64,000 nucleotides of DNA from Macrosoma leucophasiata. Taxonomy: Eukaryota > Arthropoda > Insecta > Lepidoptera > Hedylidae. The stretch is from NCBI GenBank assembly GCA_036365455.1, contig JAWQUS010000026.1, positions 13,038,001-13,102,000 of the forward strand, given 5' to 3'. How positions within the stretch are numbered: position 1 is the stretch's first letter; each line of letters opens with the position of its first letter. The position numbers and the translations under genes were made by a program. This document shows positions 19,478 through 31,204 of this stretch, piece after piece. Under the pieces are notes generated by a model. The model saw nothing but the letters and a program-made list of their open reading frames with translations, was not told the DNA's origin and searched no databases.

Positions 19478-20084
19478 AATAATAATAATGGCAACCTATT
19501 ATACGTCCGTCCGTACGATTGGTGGAGGTTTTTTTTTGTATTATTATTATTTTTTTATTTTTATGTAATAAAAGTGGCAAACAGGCGTGCAGTTCACATT
19601 GATGTTAAGTGATGACTGCAGCCTAAAGACAATGACCAGAGGTCAAAATGCAAATGCGCTGCCACTTCTGAGGCATTAGGTGTTATGCCTCTGTTCCGGA
19701 AATTACAGAGCCGTACATTACCACCTGACCGAAACATGATAGTGCTGAACACTACCATTTAACGGCAAGTATATTAGGTAATGCGGTGGTGCCTACGCCC
19801 GCGAGCTCCATCACTGGAGCTCTACCACCAGTAAAAAGGTGGGTGAGTTAGTGGCCAACCCGCTGTCGGATGTTTTCAAACCGCCCATAAGGCCTCCGAC
19901 AAGGTTTAACGATTGCTATCCATCGATAGCAACAGGGACCGACGGCTTAACGTGCCCTCCGAAACACAGAAACGCGGAATTAATTTGCCACTAGCGGTCA
20001 CCCATCACACTACCCGACCGCGCCCGTAGTGCATAACCGAGTAGATCGTTTACGATCTACACCAGCCACTGGGCCATGCGCGCT
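19478..20084 (-). mobile_element. SINE-5S copy, interrupted by SINE-A
   Basis: The minus-strand copy begins at GAAGCGCGCATGG (20084) and shows the 5S-like head (GCGGTCACCCATCACAC on the plus strand near 19994), the body down to about 19833, then resumes at 19478-19530 with the ATT-type tail. The gap is filled by SINE-A 19535-19832. About 60 bp of the 3' body is deleted next to 19515. Confidence 0.85.
19535..19832 (-). mobile_element. SINE-A nested in SINE-5S
   Basis: Full-length minus-strand SINE-A (T-rich end near 19535, 5' end CTCTACCACCAGTA at 19832) inserted in SINE-5S 19478-20084. The host words GGTGGAGG and AGGTGGGTG on either side share AGGT. Confidence 0.85.
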
Positions 20085-20423
20085 TCAACACATAAACACA
20101 TGCAATATGCTCAATATAGAGCCATTCAAATTAGAAAGCATCCTAGAAAAATAAAGTAGAAGAAACACATTCAATCACTTCACTGTTGTTAACACCTTAA
20201 AGCAGTTCAATAAGACATGAGATAGCATCACATGTACATATATACAACTAAACTCAAAATAAATACCTAATCAACTCTATACTAACCTTTCATCTTGATA
20301 TTAATTTAAGTCACCCGTAAACCGTAGCGAGAACTTCTGTCAAGTCATTCACAACAATATTAAAATTTACTCCTCTTATACAAGGGAGGGGAAAAAAAGT
20401 CAGTAATACGCTTTTTATAGATA

Positions 20424-20612
20424 ACTAGCTGTCCCGGCTAACTTCGTATCGCCCTAGAAAATAAAAAAAAATGTCCAAAAATGTTATGAAAAATAGATGT
20501 TGGCCGATTCTCAGACCTACCCAATATGCTCAGAAAATTTCATGAGAATCTGTCCAGCCGTATCGGAGGAGTATGGCAACGAAAACTGTGACACGAGAAT
20601 TTTATATATTAG
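20424..20612 (+). mobile_element. ACTAGCTG-family LINE-tail-like repeat
   Basis: Starts ACTAGCTGTCCCGGC and ends GAATTTTATATATTAGA, typical of RTE-like LINE 3' end remnants. It sits immediately upstream of a SINE-B copy. Confidence 0.65.
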
Positions 20613-20954
20613 ATTAATCCCTCAACTGCCTCAGTAGCGTAGTGGTAGCAGGCCACTACTATTACGCTGGAGGTCCTGGGTTCGATTCCCGGGTCGGGGA
20701 TATTAGAGATAACGGTCTAAAATCCTTTATCTCTGCTTCTATTGGGATTTTTCCATTTTCTGGAAGTTTCCCAGTACCCCGGAGTTTGGTAATGTGCCCG
20801 GAGATGGCAACAGGTTCGCCACCTGTTACATGGGCCAAAACGTAACCGGCGAGTCGTGGGTGTTTGCATGTATGATTAAATGCATGCATTTACCTCTGCC
20901 TACCCCTTCGGGGATTACAGGCGTGAAGTTACGTAGTTACGTAGATTAATCCCT
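20611..20954 (+). mobile_element. SINE-B copy with target-site duplication
   Basis: Element 20623-20942: tRNA-like head with GTAGCGTAGTGGTAG and GGTTCGATTCC, then body and tail GGCGTGAAGTTACGT with the last unit (AGTTACGT) doubled. The 12-bp word AGATTAATCCCT flanks it exactly at 20611-20622 and 20943-20954. It is probably a recent insertion. Confidence 0.92.
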
Positions 20955-22555
20955 GAAGCAGCAGATGGACCCTATAAGGTCCAAGAACATTATGAAATCA
21001 ATTGTCATCTATTTCGTGCTGTCTGAGCGACTGGCCTGCTATGCCACATTGGCACTAAGCTAGCAAAACCCTATATTACATCCAAGCGGCGAATTATCAC
21101 AAAATAAATATACCAATACTAAATTACCCAGACAGTTAATTACAAGTTTGAAACAAAAATATCTCACCTAAACTCATGACAAAAGATTTTAATTAAACAA
21201 ACTAATCACGTCATCCTGATTTGATTTCCGAGGTCCATAAACCTAAACAAGTATAACAAGAATTATGATTCCTAAACGTGATTTACCCTGCCTATCACTG
21301 AGGAAATTCGACTAAGAATGAGGCAGTAATAGGCTTTCTCCACACCGCATACACAAGGGCTTTAAGTATAACTACGATAAAGCGAGAGTCACAAACGTCG
21401 TGTGTATTATGGTACAAGTATGTTGCAATTAGCGGAGAGTTTAATTAATGGATTTTTCGTATTTCTCCATATTTTAAGTTCTCGGATTTTTATGTTATGA
21501 ATGTAGCAAATAAGCATGCAGTTTACATTTTTTTTATAGCGTCGCTTTTTTTGCAATTTGGCAGTGAAATAAAACGATGTTTCGTATTCGTAATAAGTAA
21601 CGTAAAAGTCAGAGTCAGTCAGTCAATATATCAGTCCGTCAGTCAGAGTCACAGTAATTCGAGTAAAGCGATGGCTACTTTACCAGAACATTTACAATGA
21701 AGTTTTGGAGGCAACCCGAAAGAACGTGTTTTCGCACTGTTATTCTGTTTCAATATACACGAGCACTGTGATAAGCCTATATCAAACAAAATGCCACTAA
21801 CTTTATACAATATACCTAACTCAAAAATACACCAAGAAAATGAAATAAAATAAGAGCACCACACGCATCTTTCAAGGTTCCCTCCCAAAACTCGTTTACA
21901 TTGTTGATAAGTACTGCACGGTATAGACATACATAAAGTAAAAGTTTCAATGCATATGTGTTGCTACCATGCCACTCCTGCCTGCCAACATATTTTGCGT
22001 CTGTCGCTTGTGTTTATCGTATATCACCATCTAATTAATACACGAACATATTTTGAAATGACCCTACTGAGTTTTGTTTTGGCAGGCTTTTTCTCAGTAA
22101 TGTGGGCTTTGGAACTCTGTCAGTGAATGACAAAGAATGTCCTTTATTCTTTTATTTAGTCTTATCTTGCCGTTTTTTAAAAGAGAGTATGGAACATTCT
22201 GTTGACACGTTTTTTTATTATTAAATATTTTTGGACCATTATTTATTCTATTTTGTTTACTTTGACATATTAATCAACGAATCAGTTGTTATTCGCTTTA
22301 ATTTTATATTTTGTGATTTGACCTGTCACAAGCAAATTCTATTATTTTCAAGTGATTAATTAAATTTTTGAGTGATTGAGTTTTTTAATTGTATGGCCTA
22401 TTGCACTACGAAATTTTTCGGACCCTGTCCGTTGGTGGTATAGTGGTGTAAGAAGAAACAGGGAAAAGGGTCCCAAAAGAAGGCAATAATGTGACACCGA
22501 TTTCCCATACTCTGCAAGGAAAAGAAGTATTTTGTAATACACCTTTAGGTAAAAA
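20955..22555. other. AT-rich stretch with minor repeat fragments
   Basis: Mostly unassigned. 21488-21530 contains a minus-strand SINE-A tail (AGCAAATAAGCATGCAG). 21610-21655 is a degenerate CAGT-type simple repeat. No coding frame with family motifs was seen. Confidence 0.45.
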
Positions 22556-22561
22556 AAATAA

Positions 22562-22620
22562 CTTTCTCAGTAGTCTAGTGGTAGCAGGTCTGCTACGCCT
22601 AGACTACTGAGAAAGGGTCC
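22562..22620 (+). mobile_element. SINE-B head folded into a hairpin
   Basis: CTCAGTAGTCTAGTGGTAGCA matches the SINE-B box A region. A 17-bp perfect inverted copy (CTAGACTACTGAGAAAG) follows after about 20 bp, then GGGTCCTGGGT. Confidence 0.6.
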
Positions 22621-22654
22621 TGGGTACTATTTTGATTCAGATTAGATCGTAATA

Positions 22655-22750
22655 TACGAAATCTAATTTTCGGCACAAGGGCATAACTAGGGCTTTATTA
22701 AAAGCATAAACCTCAGGATTGGCAACGCATCAACGTTGAGATCTTTGATT
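22655..22750 (+). mobile_element. SINE-A internal fragment, decayed
   Basis: Contains CGGCACAAGGGCATAAC and CCTCAGGATTGGCAACGCATC, matching the middle of SINE-A. Confidence 0.45.
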
Positions 22751-23150
22751 TATTTGTATCTTTGATAGATATATTTAGATATTTTTAGCTTCCACTTACC
22801 ATTTTTATGAAGTAATTATTAAGGTTTAAGTTCAAGTACCTAGACTTAAATATTTTTCACACAGCAAAACAGATAATCTTTACTCAAATATATAAGTTGC
22901 ACAAAGTTTTTCGACGACATAAATACGGACAAAAATCGCTTATCACTCAAACCAAACCACACCCATCAAGGATACGTAATAAGCAATTCTGGGAACTGTC
23001 CTGTAGATAACGCGACGGCAAAAACAAGTTTCCTCTCTTGAATTCTGACATCGCTTGGTAAACTGAATGCCGCACGGTTTTCAAACAAGTCTTGAAGTCT
23101 TTCGATATGATTGAGAACTTTTAGTTGCAGAACGAGAAAGCCTTGAGACT

Positions 23151-23436
23151 TTTTTTATGTGTGAGGAAGGTGGCGAATAATCCTACAGCTTACATTGATG
23201 TTAAGTGGTGACTACAGCCTATAGACATCAACACAAAAAAACAAAGATTAAAATGCATATGCGTTGCCACCTCTGAGACCTAATTTCTTATGCATTTGTG
23301 ATAGTTATTACGGGCCCATACATTACCATCTATCCGGAACACGATAGTGCCGAACACTACCATTTAGCAGCAGATAGGCTAGGTAATGCGGTGGTGCCTA
23401 TGCCCTCGAGCTCCTACACTTGGAACTCTACAACCA
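23151..23436 (-). mobile_element. SINE-A copy, older subfamily
   Basis: Near full-length, diverged minus-strand copy. Older-subfamily words (TTATTACGGGCCCATACATT, ACCATCTATCCGGAACACG) and the 5' end AACTCTACAACCAG. Confidence 0.8.
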
Positions 23437-23439
23437 GAG

Positions 23440-24745
23440 TTCTAAATTAGAAGCTTCTAGTGGAAGATTATTCTTTAGCTAGGCAGTCAGTCAACCGAAC
23501 ACTGGCGGTCAAACCATTCCAATGGGACAGTAGTAAGTGCAATAACGCAAGTTGGGCTGCAGCATCCTGTGATAAAACTTCCGTTACTGCGTTCGCCAAT
23601 CCGTATGCATATCAACCGTTTGGGGCAGCTCTGGTTCAGCAGTGGACGTCTTCCAGTTAAAATTGCTTCCCAAACTCAAGTAAGACATTTGAGCATTTGA
23701 CACAGATCTGTGATTGAAAATCAGTCTTGAAAGTAAAACTGGAGGACGATATGCAAGAACCAGTATCGGATATTTAGTTAAACTAGGTGATGTTAGTACT
23801 GTATCAGTTTGTGGATCGCGTTTATTACCACAACTCGAGTAATGGCAGTTCCTGTTAAATGTAATATGGCGTAATATAAAGTTCGCGCGCCTATTTATTT
23901 ACTCGTACTTCAGAGTTTCTGGAAAGGAGTTTCCAAAGGGGAAACTGCACGAGATTACAAACTTAGAATTGCGGATTTGTTTAAGTCCCCAATTTACTTT
24001 ATCAACGGTTTTGATTTTCCGAACGATTACCGCTTTATTGAATTCTGTTTTGTGTCCTTGAAACTAATTCGGTGTAGAATTTTCGTGAAGATACTTGACA
24101 GTTTTTTTATTTTGAAACTTAGGTATGTGTTTTAGTATCGCCTTATTTGGAGGTGAGCGTTGCTGTTAGTGCTGTAGGAGTTTGTGAATCGCTCTTATTA
24201 CCTTAACTGTACAAGTACCCAGATCAGGATTTAAAAAATGTCCATGGGCTAGGATTGAATCATTCAAAATCATTTGGGATAACTAGCCCAATTGTTAATA
24301 GATTTCTTTACATTTTTATTTTCAATTGAAATTTGAATTTCATCACTATCGGGTCAGTAACTCACAGACAAACACAATGATTTTCACATTTATATTATTA
24401 GTATGGAAACTATCCATAACAATGTATAAAATTAGTATAGAACTTTCCATAAGTGTACACACATTCATTCGCAATAAGCCTAATTAACAATTAATGAGCA
24501 TAAAGAACGGCCTATTTAACATTTCATAAAGCACCATAAAACACACAGTGCAGCTCTTTCAAACGGACCCTTTGTTCCCGGATTAAAAATAAATTTACTG
24601 CGCGATGGAGACGGCCACGCCGGTTGCATAATAGAAAACTGGCCCAAGTTTTGATGAAAAACTAGCGCCTACTATTGTAATTAAAAAGGTTCTTACGAGA
24701 AATGATTGAGCTTAAGTAGCTTAAGTTGGATTTCAGAAGACAACT
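23440..24745. other. unassigned stretch with a small repeated motif
   Basis: No gene was recognised. A diverged 55-bp direct repeat occurs at 23788-23842 and 24152-24206 (GTTAGTnCTGTA...GTTTGTGnATCGC). 24375-24410 ends ATTTATATTATTAGTATGGA, like an RTE-type LINE tail. Confidence 0.4.
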
Positions 24746-24747
24746 CT

Positions 24748-25007
24748 ACTGGTGGTAGAGTTCCAAGTGTACCTCGGGAGCGTAGGCACTACCGCATTAC
24801 CCAATATAGGTACCTACCGCCAAATGGTAGTGTTCAACACTGTTGTGTTCTGGTTAGATGGTAATGTATGGCCCCGTAATAACTATCACAGAAGCATAAC
24901 AACTTTGATCTCTGGTTTTTGTGTAGAAATTAGAAGCTACAGTCATCACTTAATATCTATGTGAACTAGATACTTGTTGGCCACCTTCATTAGGTACATA
25001 CAAAAAA
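24748..25007 (+). mobile_element. SINE-A copy, older subfamily
   Basis: Starts ACTGGTGGTAGAGTTCC, with GGTTAGATGGTAATGTATGG and GTAATAACTATCACAG diagnostic words. A short internal deletion precedes AACAACTTTGATCTC. Confidence 0.82.
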
Positions 25008-25214
25008 GATACGTGTAATATTGATTGACTGTCTAGTGACTAAAGAGATTGTGGTAGTGTGTTTTTTTTTTAAGTCACGCCTATTATCCAACGGGAACGA
25101 AAGAGGTTCCCAACATACTACTTATCGTAGGAAAATCAGGAAAGTGGGGATTTGATAAATTTACGGAAGATGCTAAAATATGAGTTCTGCGGATTGAGCT
25201 TATTTATCCTAAAA

Positions 25215-25544
25215 GAAGCGCGCCTGGTCCCGCGGCTGGTGTAGATTGGAAGCGATCTACTCGGTTAAGCGATACGGGCGCGATCGGGTGTATGATGGGT
25301 GACCGCTAGTGGCAAATTAAAATGCGCGTTTCCGTGCTTCGGAGGGCACGTTAAGATCGATAACAGTCATTAAACCTTGTCGGAGGTCTTATGGGCGGTT
25401 TGAGAACATCCGACAGCGGGTTGGCCACTAACCCTTATCTCCACCAACCCGCATTGGAGCAGCGTGGTGGAGTAAGCTCCAGGACTTCTCCCAAGAAGGG
25501 GAGAGACTCGTGCCCAGCGGTGGTACGTATCAAGGGTTATTATC
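25215..25544 (+). mobile_element. SINE-5S copy
   Basis: Starts GAAGCGCGCCTGG, with the 5S-like block GGTTAAGCGATACGGGCGC and GATGGGTGACCGC. It ends near GGGTTATTATC. About 25 bp after the head are missing relative to the 34.7 kb copy. Confidence 0.87.
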
Positions 25545-25571
25545 CTCAAATATTAAAGTAATTTTTGATTT

Positions 25572-25849
25572 CTGATCTCCAGTGTCGATTAGCGGGTATA
25601 GGCACCATCGTATTATATGATCTACTTGCCGCTAAACGTTAGTGTTCATCGCAATCGTGTCTCAGCCAGGTAGTTATGTGCGGTCCTGTAATGTCTGGCA
25701 CAGAGATATAACAACTTAAACATCAGGAGTAGCAACGAATCTACATTGAAATCTCTAAAATAATGTATGTAGATGTTTATAGGCTATTCATTTGACATCA
25801 ATGTGAACTGTATACTTGTTTGCCACTTCATAGCATTAAAAAAAACATA
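25572..25849 (+). mobile_element. SINE-A copy, strongly diverged
   Basis: Recognisable words are CTTGCCGCTAAACGTTAGTG, CGGTCCTGTAATGTC and GTGAACTGTATACTTG, with a tail ATTAAAAAAA. The 5' end is decayed. Confidence 0.7.
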
Positions 25850-26199
25850 TTTGTTCAAATCAGATTTAATATTTCAACCATTCAACCTCCCGGAAATCTA
25901 AACTCCGTAAAATGACTGTGATTGACTGAATACATTAGACGTTCTTGGTGTTAGATATTTTTTAATAATATTTTATTCATTCAATTTCATGGAGTCTTGA
26001 TCAAATCTCTTCATTTCTTTTGGGAAATCAACCCATGGAGTTGTTTTTAAACATCTTCCGTGAATAGATCATCTGCCCCAGAGATTTCATCCCCCTGCGA
26101 CATATGTGTATGTTATGGATTCGTTCACGATTCATTGGTTAGGCTATTTGTATTACAAGAAAGCGAGGTTGTTGACATTTGTAGCTTGAGGCTCGTACT

Positions 26200-26236
26200 C
26201 GTCGAAGAAGTAGGCAGAGGCCAATGCATGCTTCCA
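26200..26236 (-). mobile_element. SINE-B 3' fragment
   Basis: Minus-strand piece with AGTAGGCAGAGGCCAATGCATG, cut by the adjacent SINE-A. Confidence 0.45.
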
Positions 26237-26530
26237 TTTTACTGGCGGTAGAGCTCCAGTGACGGAGCTCACGGGCGTAGGCACTGCAGCATTACATAAT
26301 ATACTTGCTGCTAAATAGTAATGTTCAGCACTATCGTGCTCCGGTCAGGTGGTAATGTATGGCCTTGTAATTTCCGACACAGAGGCATAACACCTTAGGC
26401 TTCAGAAGTGGTAACGCATCTGCATTTTGACTTGTGGTCTTTGTGTGGGTGTCTATAGGCTGCAGTCATCACTTAACATCAATGTGAACTGCATACTTTT
26501 ATGCCACTTTAATAACATGAAAAAAAAAAA
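26237..26530 (+). mobile_element. SINE-A copy, full length
   Basis: Starts ACTGGCGGTAGAGCTCC and ends in an A-run after TTTAATAACATG. Young-subfamily words throughout. Confidence 0.88.
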
Positions 26531-26662
26531 TACGAGACCCAAGATACGCCAGTAATGTTTTTGTCTCATGTCCATATGTAACGAGTCTATTGACATATTA
26601 TATCGGAACCTTCAAAAAACTCTAATAATTATATATGTTTATCAGAATAATAGGTATGCAAT

Positions 26663-26953
26663 TTCACGTCTATATTCCCCGATGGGGTAGGCAGAGGTAA
26701 ATGCATGCATTCAAGCATACAAGCAAACACTCACGATTCGCTAGTCCCGTTTTGGCCAATATGACAGGTGGCAAGCCTGGCATATAACCAAACTGCGAGG
26801 TACTAGGAACCTTGCAGAACACGGAAAAATCCCAATAGAACCAGAGACAAAGGATTTTACACCGTTATCTCGATAAGCTCTCAATCCGGCAATAGAACTC
26901 AGGACCCCAGCGTAATCGTAGTGGACTGCTATCACTAGGCCACTGAGGCAGTT
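26663..26953 (-). mobile_element. SINE-B copy, diverged
   Basis: Minus-strand copy. The head (ACTGCCTCAGTGGCCTAGTG) is at 26953, with a mutated box B. The body continues to the tail region CCCGATGGGGTAGGCAG near 26680. Confidence 0.8.
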
Positions 26954-26959
26954 ACCTTC

Positions 26960-27250
26960 TTCATCCTTACTACTAAAACCTAATAGTATTAATAAAAATA
27001 ACTACGTTAAGAAAAGCCGACTTCAAAACTGAAAAGTAAAAAATAATAAAGATTTAATTGTAATTATGTACTACCTATTATTAATATGTGCTATTTACTA
27101 ATAGAATTTTTATGGGACCAATTTGAAACTATTCCGCATCAAACAGTAAAGGAAATCGGTCCAGAAATCTCGTCGAAATTGGCGTACATACATAAAAAAA
27201 TATATATATACCGGCCGAATTGAGAACCTCCTCGTTTTTGAACTCAATTA
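26960..27250. repeat. unclassified repeat with related inverted ends
   Basis: Contains AAAAGCCGACTTCAAAACTG near 27013 and GAGAACCTCCTCGTTTTTGAA near 27222, a pair I recognise from a common lepidopteran repeat family. The class is unknown. Confidence 0.4.
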
Positions 27251-27267
27251 AAGATTATTCAATTGAA

Positions 27268-27424
27268 TCGACCTAGTTAGTCCAGCGGTGTGAGACGACC
27301 GTTTGATTCGAAGGGTCGCGGATTCGATCCCGTTTCGAGTCTGTGTATGTGTTGTACGTGTACAACGGCACCCACGACACAGGTTTATACCTACTGTGGG
27401 GCTAAGTGTAAGCGTATTTATTTA
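27268..27424 (+). mobile_element. SINE-C copy (second tRNA-derived SINE)
   Basis: tRNA-like head with box A TTAGTCCAGCGGTGTGAG and box B GGATTCGATCC. It is followed by a body with TGTGTATGTGTTGTACGTG and GACACAGGTTTATAC, and an end GTAAGCGTATTTATTTAAT. The same architecture occurs on the minus strand at 46.68-46.87 kb. Confidence 0.8.
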
Positions 27425-27429
27425 ATTGC

Positions 27430-28205
27430 AAGCAAAATCTTTAGATTTGCTATCTTAACGCATTTTTCCATTAAGGGCCCCTTTTTCGATTGAAGACATT
27501 TTATCAAATCTTCCAATATTGTTACCAAGTCGTCATTTATTACCGAGAGATTCCGAAGTCAAAGGTGCCACGAGAAAGCCCTTTTCAAGTCGCCGTTGTG
27601 TCCCGCCCTTAATTCGGTAAGTGCTTGAGACGGCAGAGGACAAATGCCCTTAATAAATCTCTACCATCATTCGGTTGCTATTTTTCTTTGTTTCTTTTGG
27701 TGTCTACAAAATCTTATATTTAATTAGATCTTTTGATAAAGTCAACTAAATTGCGTTGCTTGTAACTCAGAAGAAATGGTTTACGAACAAAGATAATAAT
27801 ATCTTTGTTAGGGACTTAATATTTAACTGTGTTTCAGTCAATTATTTTCGTAATTAAGCCGATAGTGAAACTAATTTCAATATTTTTTTACATCAACAAT
27901 ACATGATGCGGTGGCAACATCAAGCCCTGCCATATACTAGATTTATTAGACATAATTCTCAAAAAAATTGTGATGTTTTAATACACATAGCTATAAGTAA
28001 CGGACGTCGTCGTTTCTGCAATCCACATTAAAAGTTTCTCTCGTTCTAGTTATCTATCATAAGAATTCAGATCCTATAAGAATTAAAACAATATACTTCA
28101 ATATGATCTAACAGAATTCTTCTAAATTTAACTCCTTGATGAATAGATGAAGTTCGTTAATTTCGTCTTTCAATTTGTTGGGTAGTTTTAATGAAGATGT
28201 TTATA
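27430..28205. other. no feature recognised
   Basis: AT-rich. No supported coding frame, RNA gene or repeat was seen. Confidence 0.4.
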
Positions 28206-28306
28206 GCATAGTACTAGTATTCACTAACTATCAGCATGAACTGTATCCTCATTTGCCACAATAATGACTTAAAAATCCAACGTCCCCATTTCTGCAATGC
28301 ACCATA

Positions 28307-28462
28307 AGGGTTCTGTCTGATGGTGGGATCAAAAGTCTTAGGAATCGGCGTGCATGTATGAAGAGAATGATGAAGGTAGACGAGGCACGAGAGGTATGTC
28401 AGGATCGGGATATTTGGCGCTCTACACTCTCTGGCGTGAAGATACACACACACACACACATT
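28307..28462 (+). mobile_element. RTE-type LINE 3' end fragment
   Basis: One open frame reads SLRNRRACMKRMMKVDEA and continues to QDRDIWRSTLSGVK. This is an RTE-type ORF C-terminus, followed by the end GGCGTGAAGATACA and a CA repeat. Unlike the 18.3 kb fragment, its upstream part is in normal orientation. A short segment before the end is deleted. Confidence 0.75.
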
Positions 28463-28670
28463 AAGGGTTTTTTCCATTCTTGTCTCTCATGAAAATCCAG
28501 ATAGACTCTAATAATAATATGATAATACTTACAGGATTCACTTATTTATTAGCCATAACAATCAAATTATGCAAATCGAAGCGGAAAATGGAAAATATCA
28601 AATTAGTACAGTAGGTCTATCCTCGGCATTATGGCAAATGAAGTCAACGAGATGCTATCTTGACTTGATG

Positions 28671-28753
28671 CGACCTTGGTCTTTGTGTGGGTGTCTATAG
28701 GCTGCAGTCATCACTTAACATCAATGTACCGCTCCCATTACTTACATAAAAAA
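28671..28753 (+). mobile_element. SINE-A 3' fragment
   Basis: Only the 3' portion (CCTTGGTCTTTGTGTGGGTG onward), with a short deletion before the A-rich tail. Confidence 0.8.
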
Positions 28754-28811
28754 GGAATATTTTTTTATAGAAAAACGAAAAGTAAAGTTTGATTTCAGGC
28801 GAGACTTTAAC

Positions 28812-28885
28812 CCGCGATTACTAAGATCTCTAGTCTAGTCCAGTCCGCTCTCCCAACCTTAGGTGGCTCAGTTGGTTGACTCAGT
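28812..28885 (-). mobile_element. SINE-D-like tRNA head
   Basis: The minus strand shows GGTTGGGAGAGCGGACTGG (box A-like) and GGGTTAAAGTCTCGCC (box B-like), as in the pair at 58.66-58.79 kb. Confidence 0.45.
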
Positions 28886-29016
28886 TAATAAGGGTGGTCT
28901 TCAGTAGCTAATTTGATAGAACAGTGACTTACAAAAATTTTAAAATAAAATGAAAAATACTTTTCAATGGTAGTGGTAAACAAGGTACATTTCAATGGTA
29001 GTGGTAATAAATTATA

Positions 29017-29120
29017 TAATAATGGCAACTCACTATACGTCCCACTGCTGGGCACGAGTCTCTCCCCTTTTTTTTGGAGGGAGGCCTGGAGCTTAATCCA
29101 CCACGCTGCTCCAATGCGGA
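29017..29120 (-). mobile_element. SINE-5S 3' fragment
   Basis: The last 100 bp of SINE-5S on the minus strand, from the ATT-type tail to CACGCTGCTCCAATGCGG. No head is present. Confidence 0.85.
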
Positions 29121-29124
29121 TAGC

Positions 29125-30124
29125 GTCGACAATGGAACGCCAAAATCCTGAAACAAATGTTACTGTTGTACCATTCTAGTAAAGCTTACAATAAACGCTT
29201 TGCATACAATACAGAATTCTATTGAAATATCAGAACTGTTGGCTGGCGTCCAGAAGTGATCTATCACGATGGCAATGACTTCGAAATCATCATATGTCTT
29301 TGAGTCTAAGAATGAATTAATATGAGAGCTGGTACACTGTTTTACTTCGGATGTCATGTGAAATATTTTGCCTCGTTTATCTTTTGTGTCGCGACAAAAA
29401 ACTCGAAGACATATTTCTGTACGACATCCCATTATCTTGAAATCTTAGTTATTATACCAATAAGGCAGAAACAAGTTATGAGCTAACAAGCTTATAGCTT
29501 CATTTCTATTTTCAAGTTTTGCTTCTGTATCAACAAAGACTATGTAATCACGTAAATGGCTTGAACCGGCTGAATGGAGGATATAATATTTACCTTTCAA
29601 GAATTCAATTTTCATGCGAGTCTCGTAATCAAAAAGCATAGCGGTGTGCCTCCACATCCAGCACAAAGCAATCTAGAAATGGGTATGCTTAAGAAAACAA
29701 GAGAAAATATAAAACGGTAAAAATCCGTATTTCTAAATTTAACGCCTTGATGGATAGAGGAAGCTCGTAAATCAAGTGAAATATAACAGTCTTTCAATTT
29801 GCTGGCTAATGCCTTTGTATCTGAGAATTGTGAAATTCATAATCTGTGCGAGCGATATTGTGAGAAAAATACTTGGTTTTACGGCGAGTCAAATGACAGT
29901 CGGTTCGTAAATTACGTGAGGAGTGTTCATCCATCTTTTGTCCGGGTTACAGTGGCTGGGAGTGGGATGTGGGGGGATTGTAGGAGACTCTTGACTGATG
30001 CTCGGATAGATAGTCAGGGAGTTGACGTTTGTGTCAGCCGCGGTGTCACGTTGGGTATTAAAGTTGAGCTGGTGTTTTATTTTGTTATTTCATATGCTGG
30101 AGTTAGAATATTTTTTTTTTAAGT
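29125..30124. other. no gene recognised
   Basis: Several 60-107-codon open frames exist on both strands (for example plus 29799-30122), but none shows a known domain, a splice framework or a repeat identity. Confidence 0.35.
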
Positions 30125-30368
30125 ACAATTAATTTTTTCAATAATATGTTTTAGAGTTACAACCACATTTTTGGGATCAATCGATTTCGGAAGTATTTAG
30201 AAAATATTACTTTTTTTCTCCAAGTACTAGGTATATAATCAAAAAACAAAAAAAATGAAAATGTCAAAATGACATCGTCCTCCATATTCGCCATGTTGGT
30301 TTTGAGTTGCAATTCTAACTGCAAATAATGTTTTGTAACTGCAAACAAAGCTAAATAAGTGAAAATAT
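30125..30368 (-). mobile_element. internal fragment of the AAGGAGATGTTG element
   Basis: Matches, as reverse complement, the interior of 33941-34555 (CGCCATGTTGGTTTTGAG, GCAAACAAAGCTAAATAAG). Both terminal repeats are missing. Confidence 0.7.
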
Positions 30369-30391
30369 GATTTGAAGCTCTTTTATTTTAT

Positions 30392-30593
30392 ACTAGCTGT
30401 TGCCCGCGGCTTCGCCCGCGTGGATGTCGTTTTATAAATAACTTAGTAGCCTATGTTCTTTCTCAAAGTCAGCTCTATCTCTGTACCAAATTTTATTAAA
30501 ATCGGTTCAGTCATTTGGACGTGAAAAAGTGAAAAGGTAACAGACAGACAGAGTTACTTTCGTATTTTTGATATTAGTAGGGAAGTAGGGATT
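30392..30593 (+). mobile_element. ACTAGCTG-family LINE-tail-like repeat
   Basis: Starts ACTAGCTGTTGCCCGCGG, continues with ATTAAAATCGGTTCAG and ACAGACAGACAG, and ends ATATTAGTAGGGA. This is the short form of the family whose long form is at 35.46-37.17 kb. Confidence 0.7.
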
Positions 30594-31204
30594 TTACTAG
30601 TTTGAATTATGTTAGTGGCTTTTTAAAGATTTTTTTAAACTGATATTTTATTTTGATCTCTTTGCTAAATGTACCCTACTCTGTTAATGTAAGTAGTCTG
30701 GTTTAGGGTAGGGTAATTTAAGAAATCCATTTTGTGCTTTTTTAATTATTGTGTTGCTTCAATTTGTTCATTCATAGTTTGCAGTTAAAAGCTTTTAAAT
30801 GCTAGTTTAGTTTCGTTTTCCTTTTGTTAAATAGTGATTTATAGCGTTGTAAATTATGGCAATGTTTGTTGTATGTCACAGTAGATCTTATCTCTATACC
30901 AAACACGGCTACGCCGAAAAATCCTTTCAAAGAATCCATAGACACGTGTCATTATTTTTGTAATCTTTATCAGTCCTTGAATTCCAAGATGGCGAAGAAT
31001 AAGCTGTCGTAGATTGACAAGAGCCTCTTCCCGAGTCACCTGCTGATTGACAATTTATCTGAACATTGCTCGACTCCCCTCACAATTTATATTGCTTTGG
31101 AACTGCTTCGCACGAAATAAATCTGAGAATAGCGTTCATTAGGGATTCGTAGATTGGAAGAAATATGTTACTAAAGCTTGCTGGCTTCCATTGGCTGGTA
31201 TTTG

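Noticed and set aside
20662..20889. Minus-strand 75-codon frame with a recurring MHAFNHTCKHPR start, also at 1113-1448 and 52674-52901
   Set aside because: Antisense translation of SINE-B. It occurs wherever SINE-B is well preserved.
29799..30122. 107-codon plus-strand frame
   Set aside because: No recognisable domain, no splice framework and no repeat identity. It is too short to call on length alone in this composition.
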